This document shows, one piece after another, positions 50,711-60,027 of a stretch of 64,000 bases of DNA. The notes below the pieces were generated by a model, which made no database searches, was not told the DNA's origin, and saw only the letters and a program-made list of their open reading frames with translations. Positions within the stretch are counted from its first letter, which is position 1. The number at the start of each line of letters is the position of its first letter. This stretch comes from Peptococcaceae bacterium BRH_c4b. Lineage in GTDB: Bacteria > Bacillota > Desulfotomaculia > Desulfotomaculales > Desulfocucumaceae. Where the stretch lies: positions 79,871 to 143,870 of the forward strand of contig LADO01000058.1 in assembly GCA_000961595.1 (NCBI GenBank), in the 5' to 3' direction. A program made the position numbers and the translations under genes.

Positions 50711-53455
50711 TTATTGTCCTGCTTTGCGCGACAATTCATTAAGAACATCTTTTAATCGCCTCTGAGCTTCCCCGTAACCTGACCAATCCCCTTCCTTCAG
50801 CTTGGACTGAGCTTCGTCGTAAATTTTGCCAGCCTCAGCTGCCAGTTGGCTTACGGTCTTGTCCTGCTGTTCGGTCTGGTTCTCTGTTGGTTGCGTAGGA
50901 GAAGGCTGCTGGGTTTTGCCGCCGAATATTTTCTGTAGTGCCAATTCAAGTGTCGGCTCCATGACCACCCTGTCGCCGTGGACGACAATTACCCTGCGCA
51001 ATTCGGGCATTTTACCCTGTGCTGCCTGCAGGTACAGTGGTTCCACGTACAGCAGCGAGTCTTTTACGGGGATAACCATCAGATTGCCCCTGATGACCTG
51101 AGAGCCCCTCTGATCCCATAGCGATATCTGCTGAGATATGGTGGTATCCTGGTTTATTCTGGCCTCCACCTGCATAGGACCGTATACCAGTTCCTGTTTG
51201 GGGAATTCGTACACCAGTAGCTTACCATACTTTTCACCATCCGATCGCCCGGCCAGCCAGGCAATCATGTTGGATTTGTTTTGCGGTATAAAGGGCAGTA
51301 TCTGGACATACTCCGAGTCTTTCTCCCCGGGCAGTTTCACCACTGTATAATAGGGCTCCATGGTCTGTTCCTCGTTATAGAACAACTCAGTGGGTAAATT
51401 CCATTTATCCTCTTTATTGTAGAATACCTCAGGGTCGTCCATATGGAAAATAGCATATTTTTGCGCCTGAATGGTGAAAAGATCCTCAGGGTACCTTACG
51501 TGACTGGACAGGGTGCCGGGCATATCTTCCATGGGCAAGAACAATCCCGGAAAGATTCGGCTGTAAGTCTTGATCAGAGGGTCTTTAGTGTCCGAAACGT
51601 AAAATTTAACATCACCGCTATACGCATCCACCACAACCTTCACCGAGTTGCGGATATAATTCAGCCCCCTGTTGAAAGACTCGGCATAGGGGAACATGTT
51701 GGATACGGTGTAAGCATCCCACAACCAGTACAGCTTGCCTTGATCTACCACAATATAGGGGTCGGAATCATAATCAAGGAAAGGTGCGATCTTGGGTACT
51801 CTTTCCTTGATGTTGCGGTTAAAAAGAACCTGACTATCGTTGTTGACATCACCGGAAAGCAGCATTTTATAGTCACCCAGGGTAAAGGCAAACAATAGCT
51901 TTCTGAATATGGAATTAATTTTAACACCGTTGCTGCCTCTGTAATTTGTATACTCGTTATCCTCACCCTGGGGATAGTCGAACTCTGGTTCCCTTGTGTT
52001 CACAACAACATAGTTGTCCGTAAGTTCCCCGAAATATATTTCGGGCTTTTCCACCTTTAGATCAATACTGGAACTGGGTGGGATATCCTTAATAAAAAGG
52101 TTGGGCAGTCCCTCACTACTCACCTCGTTGACAGGACTCATCACCACACCGTAGCCGTGGGTGTATTTCAAGCGCTGGTTGACCCAGGTTTTAGCCTGTT
52201 CGGGTAACTGCTCCTGATTTAACTCCCGGGCTGCTACCATTACCTGGCGGTACTGCCCGTTGATGTTATAACGGTCTATGTCGATATTTTTTAGCTCGTA
52301 ATACAGCCTCATCTCCTGCAACTGACTATATGTCTGCTGGAGCGGACGGTAGTCCCAAAGCCGGATATTCTTTATGGTTTCCGGGTTTTGCTGGATATCT
52401 GCCAGGCTTAATGTTTTTCCGGCCGGGAATTTCTGGCGCTCCACCTCATCCAGCCCGTAAGCTTTTCTGGTAAATTCAATGCTGTTTTTAATATATGGTT
52501 TTTCCCTGCTTAGCTCGTTGGGAAGCACCACAAATTTTTGTATTAAAGCCGGGTATACTCCCCCCAGCGCTACTGAAGCAACCAGTAAGAAACCGATGGT
52601 GTATAAAACTAATCTGAAACGGCGCAGAAAAACATTCACCAGTATTACTATAGCGCACAGCAGTGATATGAAAAACAGAGCTTTGTAAGCCACAAGAGTC
52701 GCATGGACATCGGTGTATCCGGGGCCGTAGACAATACCGCTCTGAGAGTGTAAAAGGTTAAACTGTTCCAGGCGGTAGCCCCAGGCCCTGATGCCGAAAT
52801 ATATGGCGGCCAGAGCCGAAATATGAAAACGCGCGGCTTCCGAGCGAAAAAGTTTCGCCGGGCCACCCCGGGCCGACTCGGCCACAAAATACGCTATGGC
52901 CGCCCAGAAAGCAAGCAACAACACAATCCAGATTACCAGCTTATATATAAACTGATAAAATGGCAGCTGAAAAACATAAAACCCTACATCTTTGTGGAAT
53001 ATGGGATCATTTAAGCCAAAAGAACTGGGATTTAAAAACTTTTGCAAAATCACCCAGTCTCCTGTTACTGCAGCTGCCACAAAGAAAGCCATAATCAGGC
53101 TAATCAGCATAAATAAGATGACCACCGGACCGGAGGTAACATATTTACTCCAGGGGGAATGATACAGTGTAACTACATTCTCATCCTCCTGGTACTGTTT
53201 GCCGGCCTCCACGGCCTTCAGCAGGGCAGTGCGGGCAGGCATCAGATTGACGAACATCAAGATAAAAACAGCCACACCCACGGCAATTTTTAAGCCTATT
53301 TCGGACAGTAATATCTTGAGGAATACATTCTGGTAATTGAGGCTGTCAAACCACAGCCAGTCAATATACAGATTAGCGCCCCAGCGGGCCAGGGCCAGCA
53401 GCAGCACGGCCAGCGCGAGAATGACTATCGTGACCCTGCGAATACCTCGACTCAA
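50711..53455 (-). CDS. UPF0182 family membrane protein
   Basis: A 914-residue protein with about seven helices in residues 1-310, beginning with the family's GANLYIDWLWFDSLNYQNVF motif. A large soluble domain follows (about 310-830; NSIEFTRKAYGLDEVERQKF, VVMSPVNEVSSEGLPNLFIKDIPP, WLWDAYTVSNMFPYAESF). The C-terminus has a Gln/Pro/Thr linker and a final helical pair. Full length for the family, whose function is unknown. Confidence 0.95.
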   Translation of the reverse strand: MSRGIRRVTIVILALAVLLLALARWGANLYIDWLWFDSLNYQNVFLKILLSEIGLKIAVGVAVFILMFVNLMPARTALLKAVEAGKQYQEDENVVTLYHSPWSKYVTSGPVVILFMLISLIMAFFVAAAVTGDWVILQKFLNPSSFGLNDPIFHKDVGFYVFQLPFYQFIYKLVIWIVLLLAFWAAIAYFVAESARGGPAKLFRSEAARFHISALAAIYFGIRAWGYRLEQFNLLHSQSGIVYGPGYTDVHATLVAYKALFFISLLCAIVILVNVFLRRFRLVLYTIGFLLVASVALGGVYPALIQKFVVLPNELSREKPYIKNSIEFTRKAYGLDEVERQKFPAGKTLSLADIQQNPETIKNIRLWDYRPLQQTYSQLQEMRLYYELKNIDIDRYNINGQYRQVMVAARELNQEQLPEQAKTWVNQRLKYTHGYGVVMSPVNEVSSEGLPNLFIKDIPPSSSIDLKVEKPEIYFGELTDNYVVVNTREPEFDYPQGEDNEYTNYRGSNGVKINSIFRKLLFAFTLGDYKMLLSGDVNNDSQVLFNRNIKERVPKIAPFLDYDSDPYIVVDQGKLYWLWDAYTVSNMFPYAESFNRGLNYIRNSVKVVVDAYSGDVKFYVSDTKDPLIKTYSRIFPGLFLPMEDMPGTLSSHVRYPEDLFTIQAQKYAIFHMDDPEVFYNKEDKWNLPTELFYNEEQTMEPYYTVVKLPGEKDSEYVQILPFIPQNKSNMIAWLAGRSDGEKYGKLLVYEFPKQELVYGPMQVEARINQDTTISQQISLWDQRGSQVIRGNLMVIPVKDSLLYVEPLYLQAAQGKMPELRRVIVVHGDRVVMEPTLELALQKIFGGKTQQPSPTQPTENQTEQQDKTVSQLAAEAGKIYDEAQSKLKEGDWSGYGEAQRRLKDVLNELSRKAGQ

Positions 53456-53504
53456 AAAATTTCCCCCTTCATTTCAATGGCATGGCGTAATATGAGAGTT
53501 GTAA

Positions 53505-53681
53505 TTATACGGGTTTAGGTACCTTCTGGGATTCATCTGATTCGTGCCTTATTTTTGCTTCGCAAAGCTGACAGAACACAATTGGTGATTTCTTTTTTAT
53601 TTCATCTTCATCATCATAAGGGTCAGGCTTAAACTCTTCCAGTTCAACGGGCCTGCCGCACATCATGCAACGAACTTGCAT
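53505..53681 (-). CDS. Small zinc-ribbon protein
   Basis: A 58-residue protein with two C-x2-C knuckles (CMMCGRPVELEEF and FCQLCEAKIRHE). The ATG at 53681 follows GGAGGTG, chosen over a start eight codons upstream. Related short proteins are widespread in Peptococcaceae and Bacillales without a known function. It precedes UPF0182 on the same strand. Confidence 0.8.
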   Translation of the reverse strand: MQVRCMMCGRPVELEEFKPDPYDDEDEIKKKSPIVFCQLCEAKIRHESDESQKVPKPV

Positions 53682-53816
53682 GGGGAACACCTCCATTTTA
53701 ACCAATTTTGTTAAAAAATTTTCAAAGTCTCAAAATTGCTATTTCGCCGGTGCCTTATTAAATTCCTTCCTAAGAGCCTTATATAGAAAGCTGTAAATTG
53801 AACCAGCCAGTGTTTT

Positions 53817-54842
53817 TTAACTGAAAAACTTATTCAAATCCTCTGCCAAAACCTCGGGCATGTGCAGAGTCCAGGGATCATTATGCAACACCTGCAGGTG
53901 GCTAACGTCGCTTCCCACCACTGGGAAAATAGTGTAACGGCCGACAATCCTGGCATGGATCCTGAAGCCGGTATCCTTCTTCCGGGCAAAGTATAGCACG
54001 GAGTTAAACGCAGACACATTGACGGAATCATAATAGTCAATTACATTTTTAAAACCCCTCAGTACTTCCAGCAAATCATTTTCCGAAAGTTCACCGGTGG
54101 TGGTACCGCTGGGCAGAACCGCCGTGACGTCTACCAGTGCCCTAGGGGCGAAAGTTGCCAGCCATTCCACGTCCCCTGTTTTGCCCACGTACCTTTCGCT
54201 GCCCCTCTCCAGTTTCAATAAATCATCCCAGAAATTGGCGCCGTTGTTTTTAAAATATTCATTGGCTGCAGTTATCATCTGCCCGTCGTAAGTAGACGGC
54301 TCCGGGCCGCTGATTACCTGCAAATGGGGGTGAATCAGCGAGCCCCCGGCATAGGGCATGTAATTCCAGTTGATGGAACCATTCCCGGACCCGGTAGGGT
54401 CTTTTTGCTCTATTATTTTTAAAAACTGCAGGCCGGCTGTAAAGCTATCAAGCATCATACCTACGGATATTTCATTCATGGGCACATAGTGCCTGGGGGT
54501 CATGACCACCACCGCAGTATGACTTTCGTAAGGGTGCAGGTTTGGGACCAGCACGGCATCCCCAACCTTGAGCCTGCCTCCCGGAATGATATCTTCGGGA
54601 TAGCGGGGAGTGGATTTTTCCAGCACCCCGGGACAAAAAGGGCAGAACCTCTTTTTGGAATCTTCCACGTAGGGAGTCCAGTCGTGGCGCGGGAATCCTA
54701 TTGTTCGAAACGGAAATATTCTCACCAGTTGGCCAGTCAACGGGTCGTAACGGGTCTCGCTGCTGGCCTCATTCAATTCGAAATTGTTCATGGGATTGTG
54801 GTAGAGGGTTTTGTTGACCACGCGTCTTAAATTGACGGCCAT
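53817..54842 (-). CDS. GalT-like hexose-1-phosphate uridylyltransferase
   Basis: A 341-residue HIT-superfamily nucleotidyltransferase: FCPFCPG zinc-type knuckle near residue 67, ESHTAVVVMTPRHYVPM, and the active-site GGSLIHPHLQVISGPEPS with the H-P-H catalytic histidine. It transfers UMP between UDP-glucose and hexose 1-phosphate, or may act as an ADP/UDP-sugar phosphorylase. The ATG follows AAAGGATG. A transposase fragment begins only 45 bp upstream of the start, so its promoter may have been replaced. Confidence 0.88.
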   Translation of the reverse strand: MAVNLRRVVNKTLYHNPMNNFELNEASSETRYDPLTGQLVRIFPFRTIGFPRHDWTPYVEDSKKRFCPFCPGVLEKSTPRYPEDIIPGGRLKVGDAVLVPNLHPYESHTAVVVMTPRHYVPMNEISVGMMLDSFTAGLQFLKIIEQKDPTGSGNGSINWNYMPYAGGSLIHPHLQVISGPEPSTYDGQMITAANEYFKNNGANFWDDLLKLERGSERYVGKTGDVEWLATFAPRALVDVTAVLPSGTTTGELSENDLLEVLRGFKNVIDYYDSVNVSAFNSVLYFARKKDTGFRIHARIVGRYTIFPVVGSDVSHLQVLHNDPWTLHMPEVLAEDLNKFFS

Positions 54843-54887
54843 AGTATCATCCTTTCAACATGATATACCCGGCATGTTTATATTCTA

Positions 54888-55037
54888 GGTTGTCGGATCC
54901 GCTGTTGCAACCAGCTGATCCAAGTTTATTTTGACACGACAACCGAGCGTTTTGCAAGTCTGATTGATAAATTGTGGCCAAAATCTTTGGACTTTAAGTT
55001 ATGGGATTGGGATTATTATCCTGAAACTGCATAACTA
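54888..55037 (+). repeat. Direct repeat copy 1: 3' end of a transposase gene (150 bp)
   Basis: This 150-bp block, from GGTTGTCGGATCC to CTGCATAACTA, appears identical to 59865-60014 when read base by base. It encodes the last 47 or so residues of the transposase remnant found at 59658-60011 (ending LWDWDYYPETA). The two copies lie in direct orientation 4,977 bp apart and bracket the AT-rich O-acylation segment. Confidence 0.9.
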
Positions 55038-55290
55038 AACAAATATAACCTTGATGATAATGCTGTAGACTACATCCCTATAGATGGCTGATTTATTAAA
55101 CCCCCTGGCCGAGTGGTTTCTGATTGCCATTATTCATAAACGTAGGGTAAGAGTTGCATAAAGTACAGGCAGCGGCTAGACATACAAACCCAAAGACGAC
55201 GATGCGGTATTACAGAAATAAGAATAATATGGATGATAACGCGGTGGATTAATATATTTATCACCTTAGATCCAAATTTTTCAGCCTATG
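55038..55290. other. AT-rich intergenic remnant region
   Basis: No complete gene seen. Two short stretches, near 55054 and 55232, both encode D-D-N-A-V-D with different synonymous codons, suggesting two related decayed coding ends. Confidence 0.4.
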
Positions 55291-55404
55291 TTAAAATGAT
55301 CTATATATAAAATCCGAAAAACCTCCTGTGGAAAATAAAATCACCATAGAAATTAATAGAAGCCATATCCAGGCTCGAACTAAATCTACAAATAGTCCTT
55401 TCAT
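55291..55404 (-). CDS. 37-residue membrane protein with DltX-like C-terminus
   Basis: ATG at 55404, 15 bp after the MBOAT stop, with AGGGG and AAAGGG upstream. The product starts MKGLFVDLVRAWIWLLLIS, forms one membrane helix (about 9-27) and ends GFSDFIYRSF. DltX, the small partner of the DltB MBOAT in teichoic acid D-alanylation, has the same size and topology and a C-terminal F-I-Y-x-x-F motif whose tyrosine is thought to carry the acyl group. The placement after an MBOAT/SGNH pair supports a similar role. It is short enough that a homologue search is needed. Confidence 0.65.
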   Translation of the reverse strand: MKGLFVDLVRAWIWLLLISMVILFSTGGFSDFIYRSF

Positions 55405-55419
55405 GCCCTTTGTCCCCTT

Positions 55420-56616
55420 TTAATTTAAGTGAAAAATAACCTTTAAAACATGCATGCTTTGGCTAATACCATTTGTAAAAAAAATCCACCCGAAAGCAGC
55501 AAAATTGAAAGTCAAAGCAACACTTAGGACTTCTACCGCTTTGGATTTCTTGAATTTTTCATTTATGTGTATCGCTACATAAAGGGTGTATAAACGGAGC
55601 AATATTAGTCCAATAGCATGGTATAATCCCCATATAACAAAGTGCCAAGCTGCACCGTGCCATACTCCAGTAACCATCATTACTATTAAAGTATTAAATA
55701 TAGTTCTAGCCAAAGTTCCCCTACTTCCTCCCAGGGGAATGAACAAATAATCCATAAACCATCTCGTTAGTGACATATGCCATTTCTTCCAGAAAAGTGA
55801 TATATTTCTCTGCAAGTATGGAGCATTAAAATTTTCCATAATTCGAAAGCCAAATAGCCTGCCTGTCCCAATAGCAATATCAGAGTACCCGGAAAAATCA
55901 TAATATATTTTAAAGGTATACGCATAAACAGCAACAAGATAGCTTATATCGTTGAGGTTAGGATTGCTCAGACCTCTAGCTAGTATTGAGAGGGAATCAG
56001 CAATTACAATTTTTTTAAAAAGACCCAATATAATCCTTGATAAACCGTCAGTTAAATATTCCCATTTAAATCCCTTAATGTTTTCACACTGAGAATCAAA
56101 ACGGTCATAACGTTCAATAGGGCCAGCCGACATGATTGGAAAGAAGAAAGTATAATTAATGAATTTTAAATAGCCCCTATTTTCGATGTTACCTCTCTTC
56201 ATCTCTATCAGATAATGAATAAAGCGAAAAGTAAAAAATGAAATTCCTATTGGAATAACTGTTTCCGGTATTTTATATTTAACCGAATTCCCTATCAGAA
56301 AGTTAATATAATTAATAGTTTGGGTAACCAGTGGGAGATACTTATAATAAGCAAGCATTCCAAGGATGCCAAGAACGGTGAGAGTAAAAATCGTTTTTCT
56401 ACCGATAGAAAAATCAGATGCAATAAATTCCCCTGCAAGGTAAACCATACTGGACACAGCAAGTATTAATAGTGTATGAACTGGAAAAAGGTATAAAAGA
56501 AGACCGAAACTGCCTAACAACAATACCTTACTTCGAAGATAAGATGGCACAAAAAACCAATAAGTTATAAATAAAAGGATTACAAACAAAGTGTAAGATA
56601 GGTTGTTTAAAACCAT
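55420..56616 (-). CDS. MBOAT-family O-acyltransferase (AlgI/DltB-like)
   Basis: A 398-residue membrane protein of about ten helices. AlgI/DltB hallmarks are PIGISFFTFRFIHYLIE, FFPIMSAGPIERYDRF, YYDFSGYSDIAIGTGRLFGFRIMENFNAPY, FWKKWHMSLTRWFMDYLFIPLGG and the catalytic histidine in VTGVWHGAAWHFVIWG. It moves acyl groups across the membrane for attachment to an extracellular polymer. It follows the SGNH gene by 3 bp. The segment is more AT-rich than the flanks and bracketed by direct repeats, pointing to transfer. Confidence 0.94.
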   Translation of the reverse strand: MVLNNLSYTLFVILLFITYWFFVPSYLRSKVLLLGSFGLLLYLFPVHTLLILAVSSMVYLAGEFIASDFSIGRKTIFTLTVLGILGMLAYYKYLPLVTQTINYINFLIGNSVKYKIPETVIPIGISFFTFRFIHYLIEMKRGNIENRGYLKFINYTFFFPIMSAGPIERYDRFDSQCENIKGFKWEYLTDGLSRIILGLFKKIVIADSLSILARGLSNPNLNDISYLVAVYAYTFKIYYDFSGYSDIAIGTGRLFGFRIMENFNAPYLQRNISLFWKKWHMSLTRWFMDYLFIPLGGSRGTLARTIFNTLIVMMVTGVWHGAAWHFVIWGLYHAIGLILLRLYTLYVAIHINEKFKKSKAVEVLSVALTFNFAAFGWIFFTNGISQSMHVLKVIFHLN

Positions 56617-56619
56617 AAT

Positions 56620-57732
56620 TTACCTCTTAATATAACCTTTATTAATTAAGTCGTGAACGATATAAACAGCTAAAATCTGATTGCCTTTAGGTAAGGGGTG
56701 AATTGTATCTACAAAAAGATCATTAGGTATCGCATTATCATAATTCAATACCGGAATGCCTTTATCCTCAGCACTGTTGATAACAATAGAAAGATTTTTT
56801 GCATAAGTATCTCTGTTAACCATCTCATAACTATCAAGCAATTCATAATTGCGTGGAGTAACAAAAAATATCATTGGTATTTTTCTAGTATTAACCAAGT
56901 CTAATAGCATCTGATATAAAACCCATTGAGCATTATTGTCAGAAAGGTAAACATCTCCGACTCTTCCTTTTGTGGGATCTAGTTTCCCTGCCCAATTTTT
57001 TGTGCTCCAGGGAGCCCTCATTTCAAGAATTTCCTGTGTCTTATCTTCAGTAAAAGGCAATAACATACTAGGATTATTTTTTGCTTCTTCAAGCTTTTGT
57101 CTTAAGGGCTTTCCAAAAAGCCAATAGTTCATCAGTATCCTGTATTGAAAGAGCTTCCAGTGATTAAACAGATGACTGGAAAGCCATTCTTCTATAGGGG
57201 TATCAGTTTGCTTTAGCGGCTCTATTCCCAGGCTCTGCAATTTCTGTTCACTTAAGTTTTTTTTCAATTCGAGTAAAGATCGATGTTCCAATGTTTCTTT
57301 ACGGCTAAACCATCCAAGGTTAATATCATAAATAAAGAGGTCAGCCCCAACCCCTTGAAGAGCATCTACCAAAAAAAATATTTCTACAGGTGATGCTCCA
57401 GCCATTCCCATATTAAATACCTTTACCTTTTTACCGGGCAGAAGTTTATTAATTTCCTTAGATATATAGATAGGAAGTGTCTTATTACTTTCTACATTAT
57501 CACCATGCACTACGGAGTCTCCAAGAATAACAATTTCATAGCCATTATTTTTCTCAATCTGGTTAATCCAAAGATTTAATGTAGCTTTGTCATATGTAGG
57601 TAACTTTTGAGCTTCTGGAGTAGAAAATTTATAAGAAATTAGAATGGATACTAACATTTCCTCAATTAAAAGACCAATAATAATAAATATAAAAACTCTT
57701 TTATTTATCAAAAAGAAATCCCTAAACTTCAT
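56620..57732 (-). CDS. Membrane-anchored SGNH/GDSL acyltransferase-like protein
   Basis: A 370-residue protein with one N-terminal helix (RVFIFIIIGLLIEEMLVSILIS) and an extracytoplasmic SGNH fold: ILGDSVVHGDN supplies the nucleophilic Ser, NMGMAGASP the block II Gly/Asn region, and DTIHPLPKGNQILA the final Asp-His pair. Equivalent to DltD or AlgX/AlgJ proteins that transfer acyl groups to the polymer. The start at 57732 has AAGGAA upstream; the frame is open 14 codons further. First gene of the cassette. Confidence 0.88.
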   Translation of the reverse strand: MKFRDFFLINKRVFIFIIIGLLIEEMLVSILISYKFSTPEAQKLPTYDKATLNLWINQIEKNNGYEIVILGDSVVHGDNVESNKTLPIYISKEINKLLPGKKVKVFNMGMAGASPVEIFFLVDALQGVGADLFIYDINLGWFSRKETLEHRSLLELKKNLSEQKLQSLGIEPLKQTDTPIEEWLSSHLFNHWKLFQYRILMNYWLFGKPLRQKLEEAKNNPSMLLPFTEDKTQEILEMRAPWSTKNWAGKLDPTKGRVGDVYLSDNNAQWVLYQMLLDLVNTRKIPMIFFVTPRNYELLDSYEMVNRDTYAKNLSIVINSAEDKGIPVLNYDNAIPNDLFVDTIHPLPKGNQILAVYIVHDLINKGYIKR

Positions 57733-58389
57733 TAATCTATTCCTTATCTGGTAATGATTTTTTAATAACCACATTTATTATTTTCAACGAGCTTATTTAC
57801 ATTGCAATTTAAGAACATAATATAATTTGACAACAAATTTTAAGATTTTCCAGTAAGTTAGTTTTGCTAAATATGCTTAAGGAATAAGCTGGTGTACACA
57901 ACCACCCGTTGCAATCCCTGCTATGCCAGCAAAAGGAAGATATGTCAGTATATTTCACTAAATGGTACTGCCAATACTTATCCAACCGTAGCAGAAATAT
58001 AATCTTGAGTGTCTGGGGCAACCAGATAAACTCCTTATCACACCATGACAGGTTGGAAGGGCAGGTTAGTAATTATTATAGTACATTTCACATAAAAAAG
58101 GTAGGTCAAGAAAGCAACTAAAGATCACCTAAGCATATTAATCTATCCATTCTGCCTGTTCTGCCAAAGAAGTTGTAAAAGGCATCTACATAATAAATAG
58201 ACGAGACTGAATTAAATAAGTTGGGGTAGTTTTTTTATGCTTCCCTACTTGTAAAAGCACGACGGAATGTATTGGAAATTAACTTAGCAGCCATAAAAAC
58301 AACATCAGTTTAACCTAAGAAGTACTACTTCAAGTGGTATAAATCTCTCAGAACTTGACTATTATAGATACTGCGGAAGGCATACATAA
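57733..58389. other. Non-coding stretch with coding remnants
   Basis: No intact gene. Bases 57918-58040 contain broken segments that read like protein (AMPAKGRYVSIF, then NGTANTYPTVA-like after a shift), probably decayed parts of the DUF4855 gene that continues at 58390. The promoter of the SGNH gene must also lie in the left part. Confidence 0.4.
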
Positions 58390-59025
58390 AGCTTAACCCC
58401 ATTCTATAATTACATTACTTATGTACGTGACCAGATCGGATCAACAGAATGGTCAAATAATATACGAGGCATATATATGAATCAAGAATCAATATATGCC
58501 CTAGTAAATTATTCTAATCTCACGGCAAATGCTGAAATAAATCTTATGAATAACCTATCGTCTAATGTTCATAATAATTTAAGCAAGGGATTTTTATGGA
58601 TACCTTATTATGGTACTGGAACAAATGCCGGTGAAATAATCAAAAGAATTGGTTATGTTATAAATACCAGAAATATTTATGACATTGCCGTAATACAGCC
58701 CCACTATTATTTTGATTCTAGTGTACAGGCGAATTTAAATGGTGTTTATTACAGTGTAAAAAATATTAATAATCCGTCAATGCAAGGTGTTTCATATAGA
58801 GATGGAGCTGTAGTAGTATCTAAGACATCAAATACAATAATTGGTGCTGAAATGGAATGTGATTGGCATATTGTTCCTCCAAATTCTAATTCTTCTTATC
58901 AGAGTAGATACAATGAGTATGTTACTAAATTTTCACCACTAAAAAGTTCATATCCGATAGCTTTTTATTGGTCGGGAGATCCTCAAAGTGCCTTAGCCAA
59001 TCTTATTAACCCATTTTATAAATAA
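58390..59025 (+). pseudogene. DUF4855-like protein, C-terminal fragment
   Basis: The frame is open from 58390 (after a TAA) to 59025. The reading LTPFYNYITYVRDQIGSTEW...NNIRGIYMNQESIYA leads straight into FLWIPYYGTGTNAGEIIKRIGY, IYDIAVIQPHYYFD and GAEMECDW, matching the C-terminal part of DUF4855 proteins. The usual N-terminal half is missing or broken by stops. DUF4855 proteins are often secreted or surface-layer-associated in spore formers. An ATG at 58477 could start a 182-residue product, but no ribosome binding site precedes it. Confidence 0.65.
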
Positions 59026-59044
59026 TCCAGAATAAATAAAATTA

Positions 59045-59088
59045 TTTAAAAAAGGTTGCTGACAGTCATGTTAGCAACCTTTTTTAAA
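59045..59088 (+). terminator. 16-bp perfect terminator hairpin
   Basis: TTTAAAAAAGGTTGCT and AGCAACCTTTTTTAAA arms with a 12-base loop, 20 bp after the DUF4855 stop. T-run on both strands. Confidence 0.88.
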
Positions 59089-59174
59089 GGATATTTTAGA
59101 AGAGATTAGAAATAGGGTATGAGGGGCAGAGATTTTTGCTATGAAATATTATCCAATTCTCTAACAATCAATAA

Positions 59175-59661
59175 ATGAAAATGAATATCAAGTTGCCTCA
59201 GCATACCATTCACAAACAAACATTTGTGGCGCACGATAAGCGCGGTGTTTCTGCTGCATACATTGCCCGTAAACTCGAATTGACCTATCCAACAGCTTGG
59301 TTGTTGCTACACAAAATCAGAAAAGCCATGGGCGACCGCGATGCCTTCTATCAGTTGGCCGGCTTAATTGAACTTGACGACGCTTTCTTTGGTGCTCCGA
59401 CCGAAGGCGGAAAACGCGGGCGGGGGTACGGAACAAACGCCAGTGCTGGTTGGGGTATCACTTAATAAACAAGGAGCACCCCAATACGTCAAGATGAAGG
59501 TCATTCCGGATGTCAAAGGGAAGACGCTCGTCGAGTTTGCCCATCAACATATTGAACCGGGTGCGACTATCAGTAGTGATGCTTATCGCTCCTACAACGC
59601 ACTCGCCGGGGAGAGAAACGATCACCAGCCGATCAAGTTCAATGTAAAAGATAATGCTTGA
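59175..59661 (+). pseudogene. IS1595-type transposase remnant, frameshifted
   Basis: Frame 1 (59175-59465) reads KQTFVAHDKRGVSAAYIARKLEL...ELDDAFFGAPTEGGKRGRG, an ISXO2-like DDE domain lacking the N-terminal zinc ribbon. It shifts near 59425 in a run of five Gs; frame 2 continues TEQTPVLVGVSLNKQGAPQYVKMKV and SSDAYRSYNAL to 59661. The expected C-terminal end is absent; a different transposase joins at about 59660. Confidence 0.82.
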
Positions 59662-60011
59662 GAATTGAGGTTTTTTATCGAACAGTCAAGCAGAATCTTG
59701 GTTTAACATCCTGCTACGCCCGGCCTGAAACAGCTTATTTCGCACATGTAGAGCTCTTGTTTACAGCGGAAACCCTCCTTTGTTTTGCCACTTGGCAGTG
59801 CAATAAAGAAGGCGCTGAACAAGCCCTCTCCCTCTGCGAAGTGATCGGGTACTTTTTCAACGCCGGTTGTCGGATCCGCTGTTGCAACCAGCTGATCCAA
59901 GTTTATTTTGACACGACAACCGAGCGTTTTGCAAGTCTGATTGATAAATTGTGGCCAAAATCTTTGGACTTTAAGTTATGGGATTGGGATTATTATCCTG
60001 AAACTGCATAA
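59658..60011 (+). pseudogene. C-terminal fragment of an IS4-like transposase
   Basis: A frame of 117 codons from a TTG reads LRIEVFYRTVKQNLGLTSCYARPETAYF, like the R-x-x-x-E-V-F-F-R-x-x-K-Q end of DDE_Tnp_1/IS4-type transposases, ending LWDWDYYPETA. The first two thirds of the gene is missing, and it abuts the IS1595-type remnant. Its last 150 bp form direct repeat copy 2. Confidence 0.75.
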
Positions 60012-60014
60012 CTA
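59865..60014 (+). repeat. Direct repeat copy 2 (150 bp)
   Basis: Appears identical to 54888-55037. It is the 3' end of the transposase fragment and ends 14 bp before the ddl stop codon (minus strand). Confidence 0.9.
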
Positions 60015-60027
60015 CTGTAATGATATA

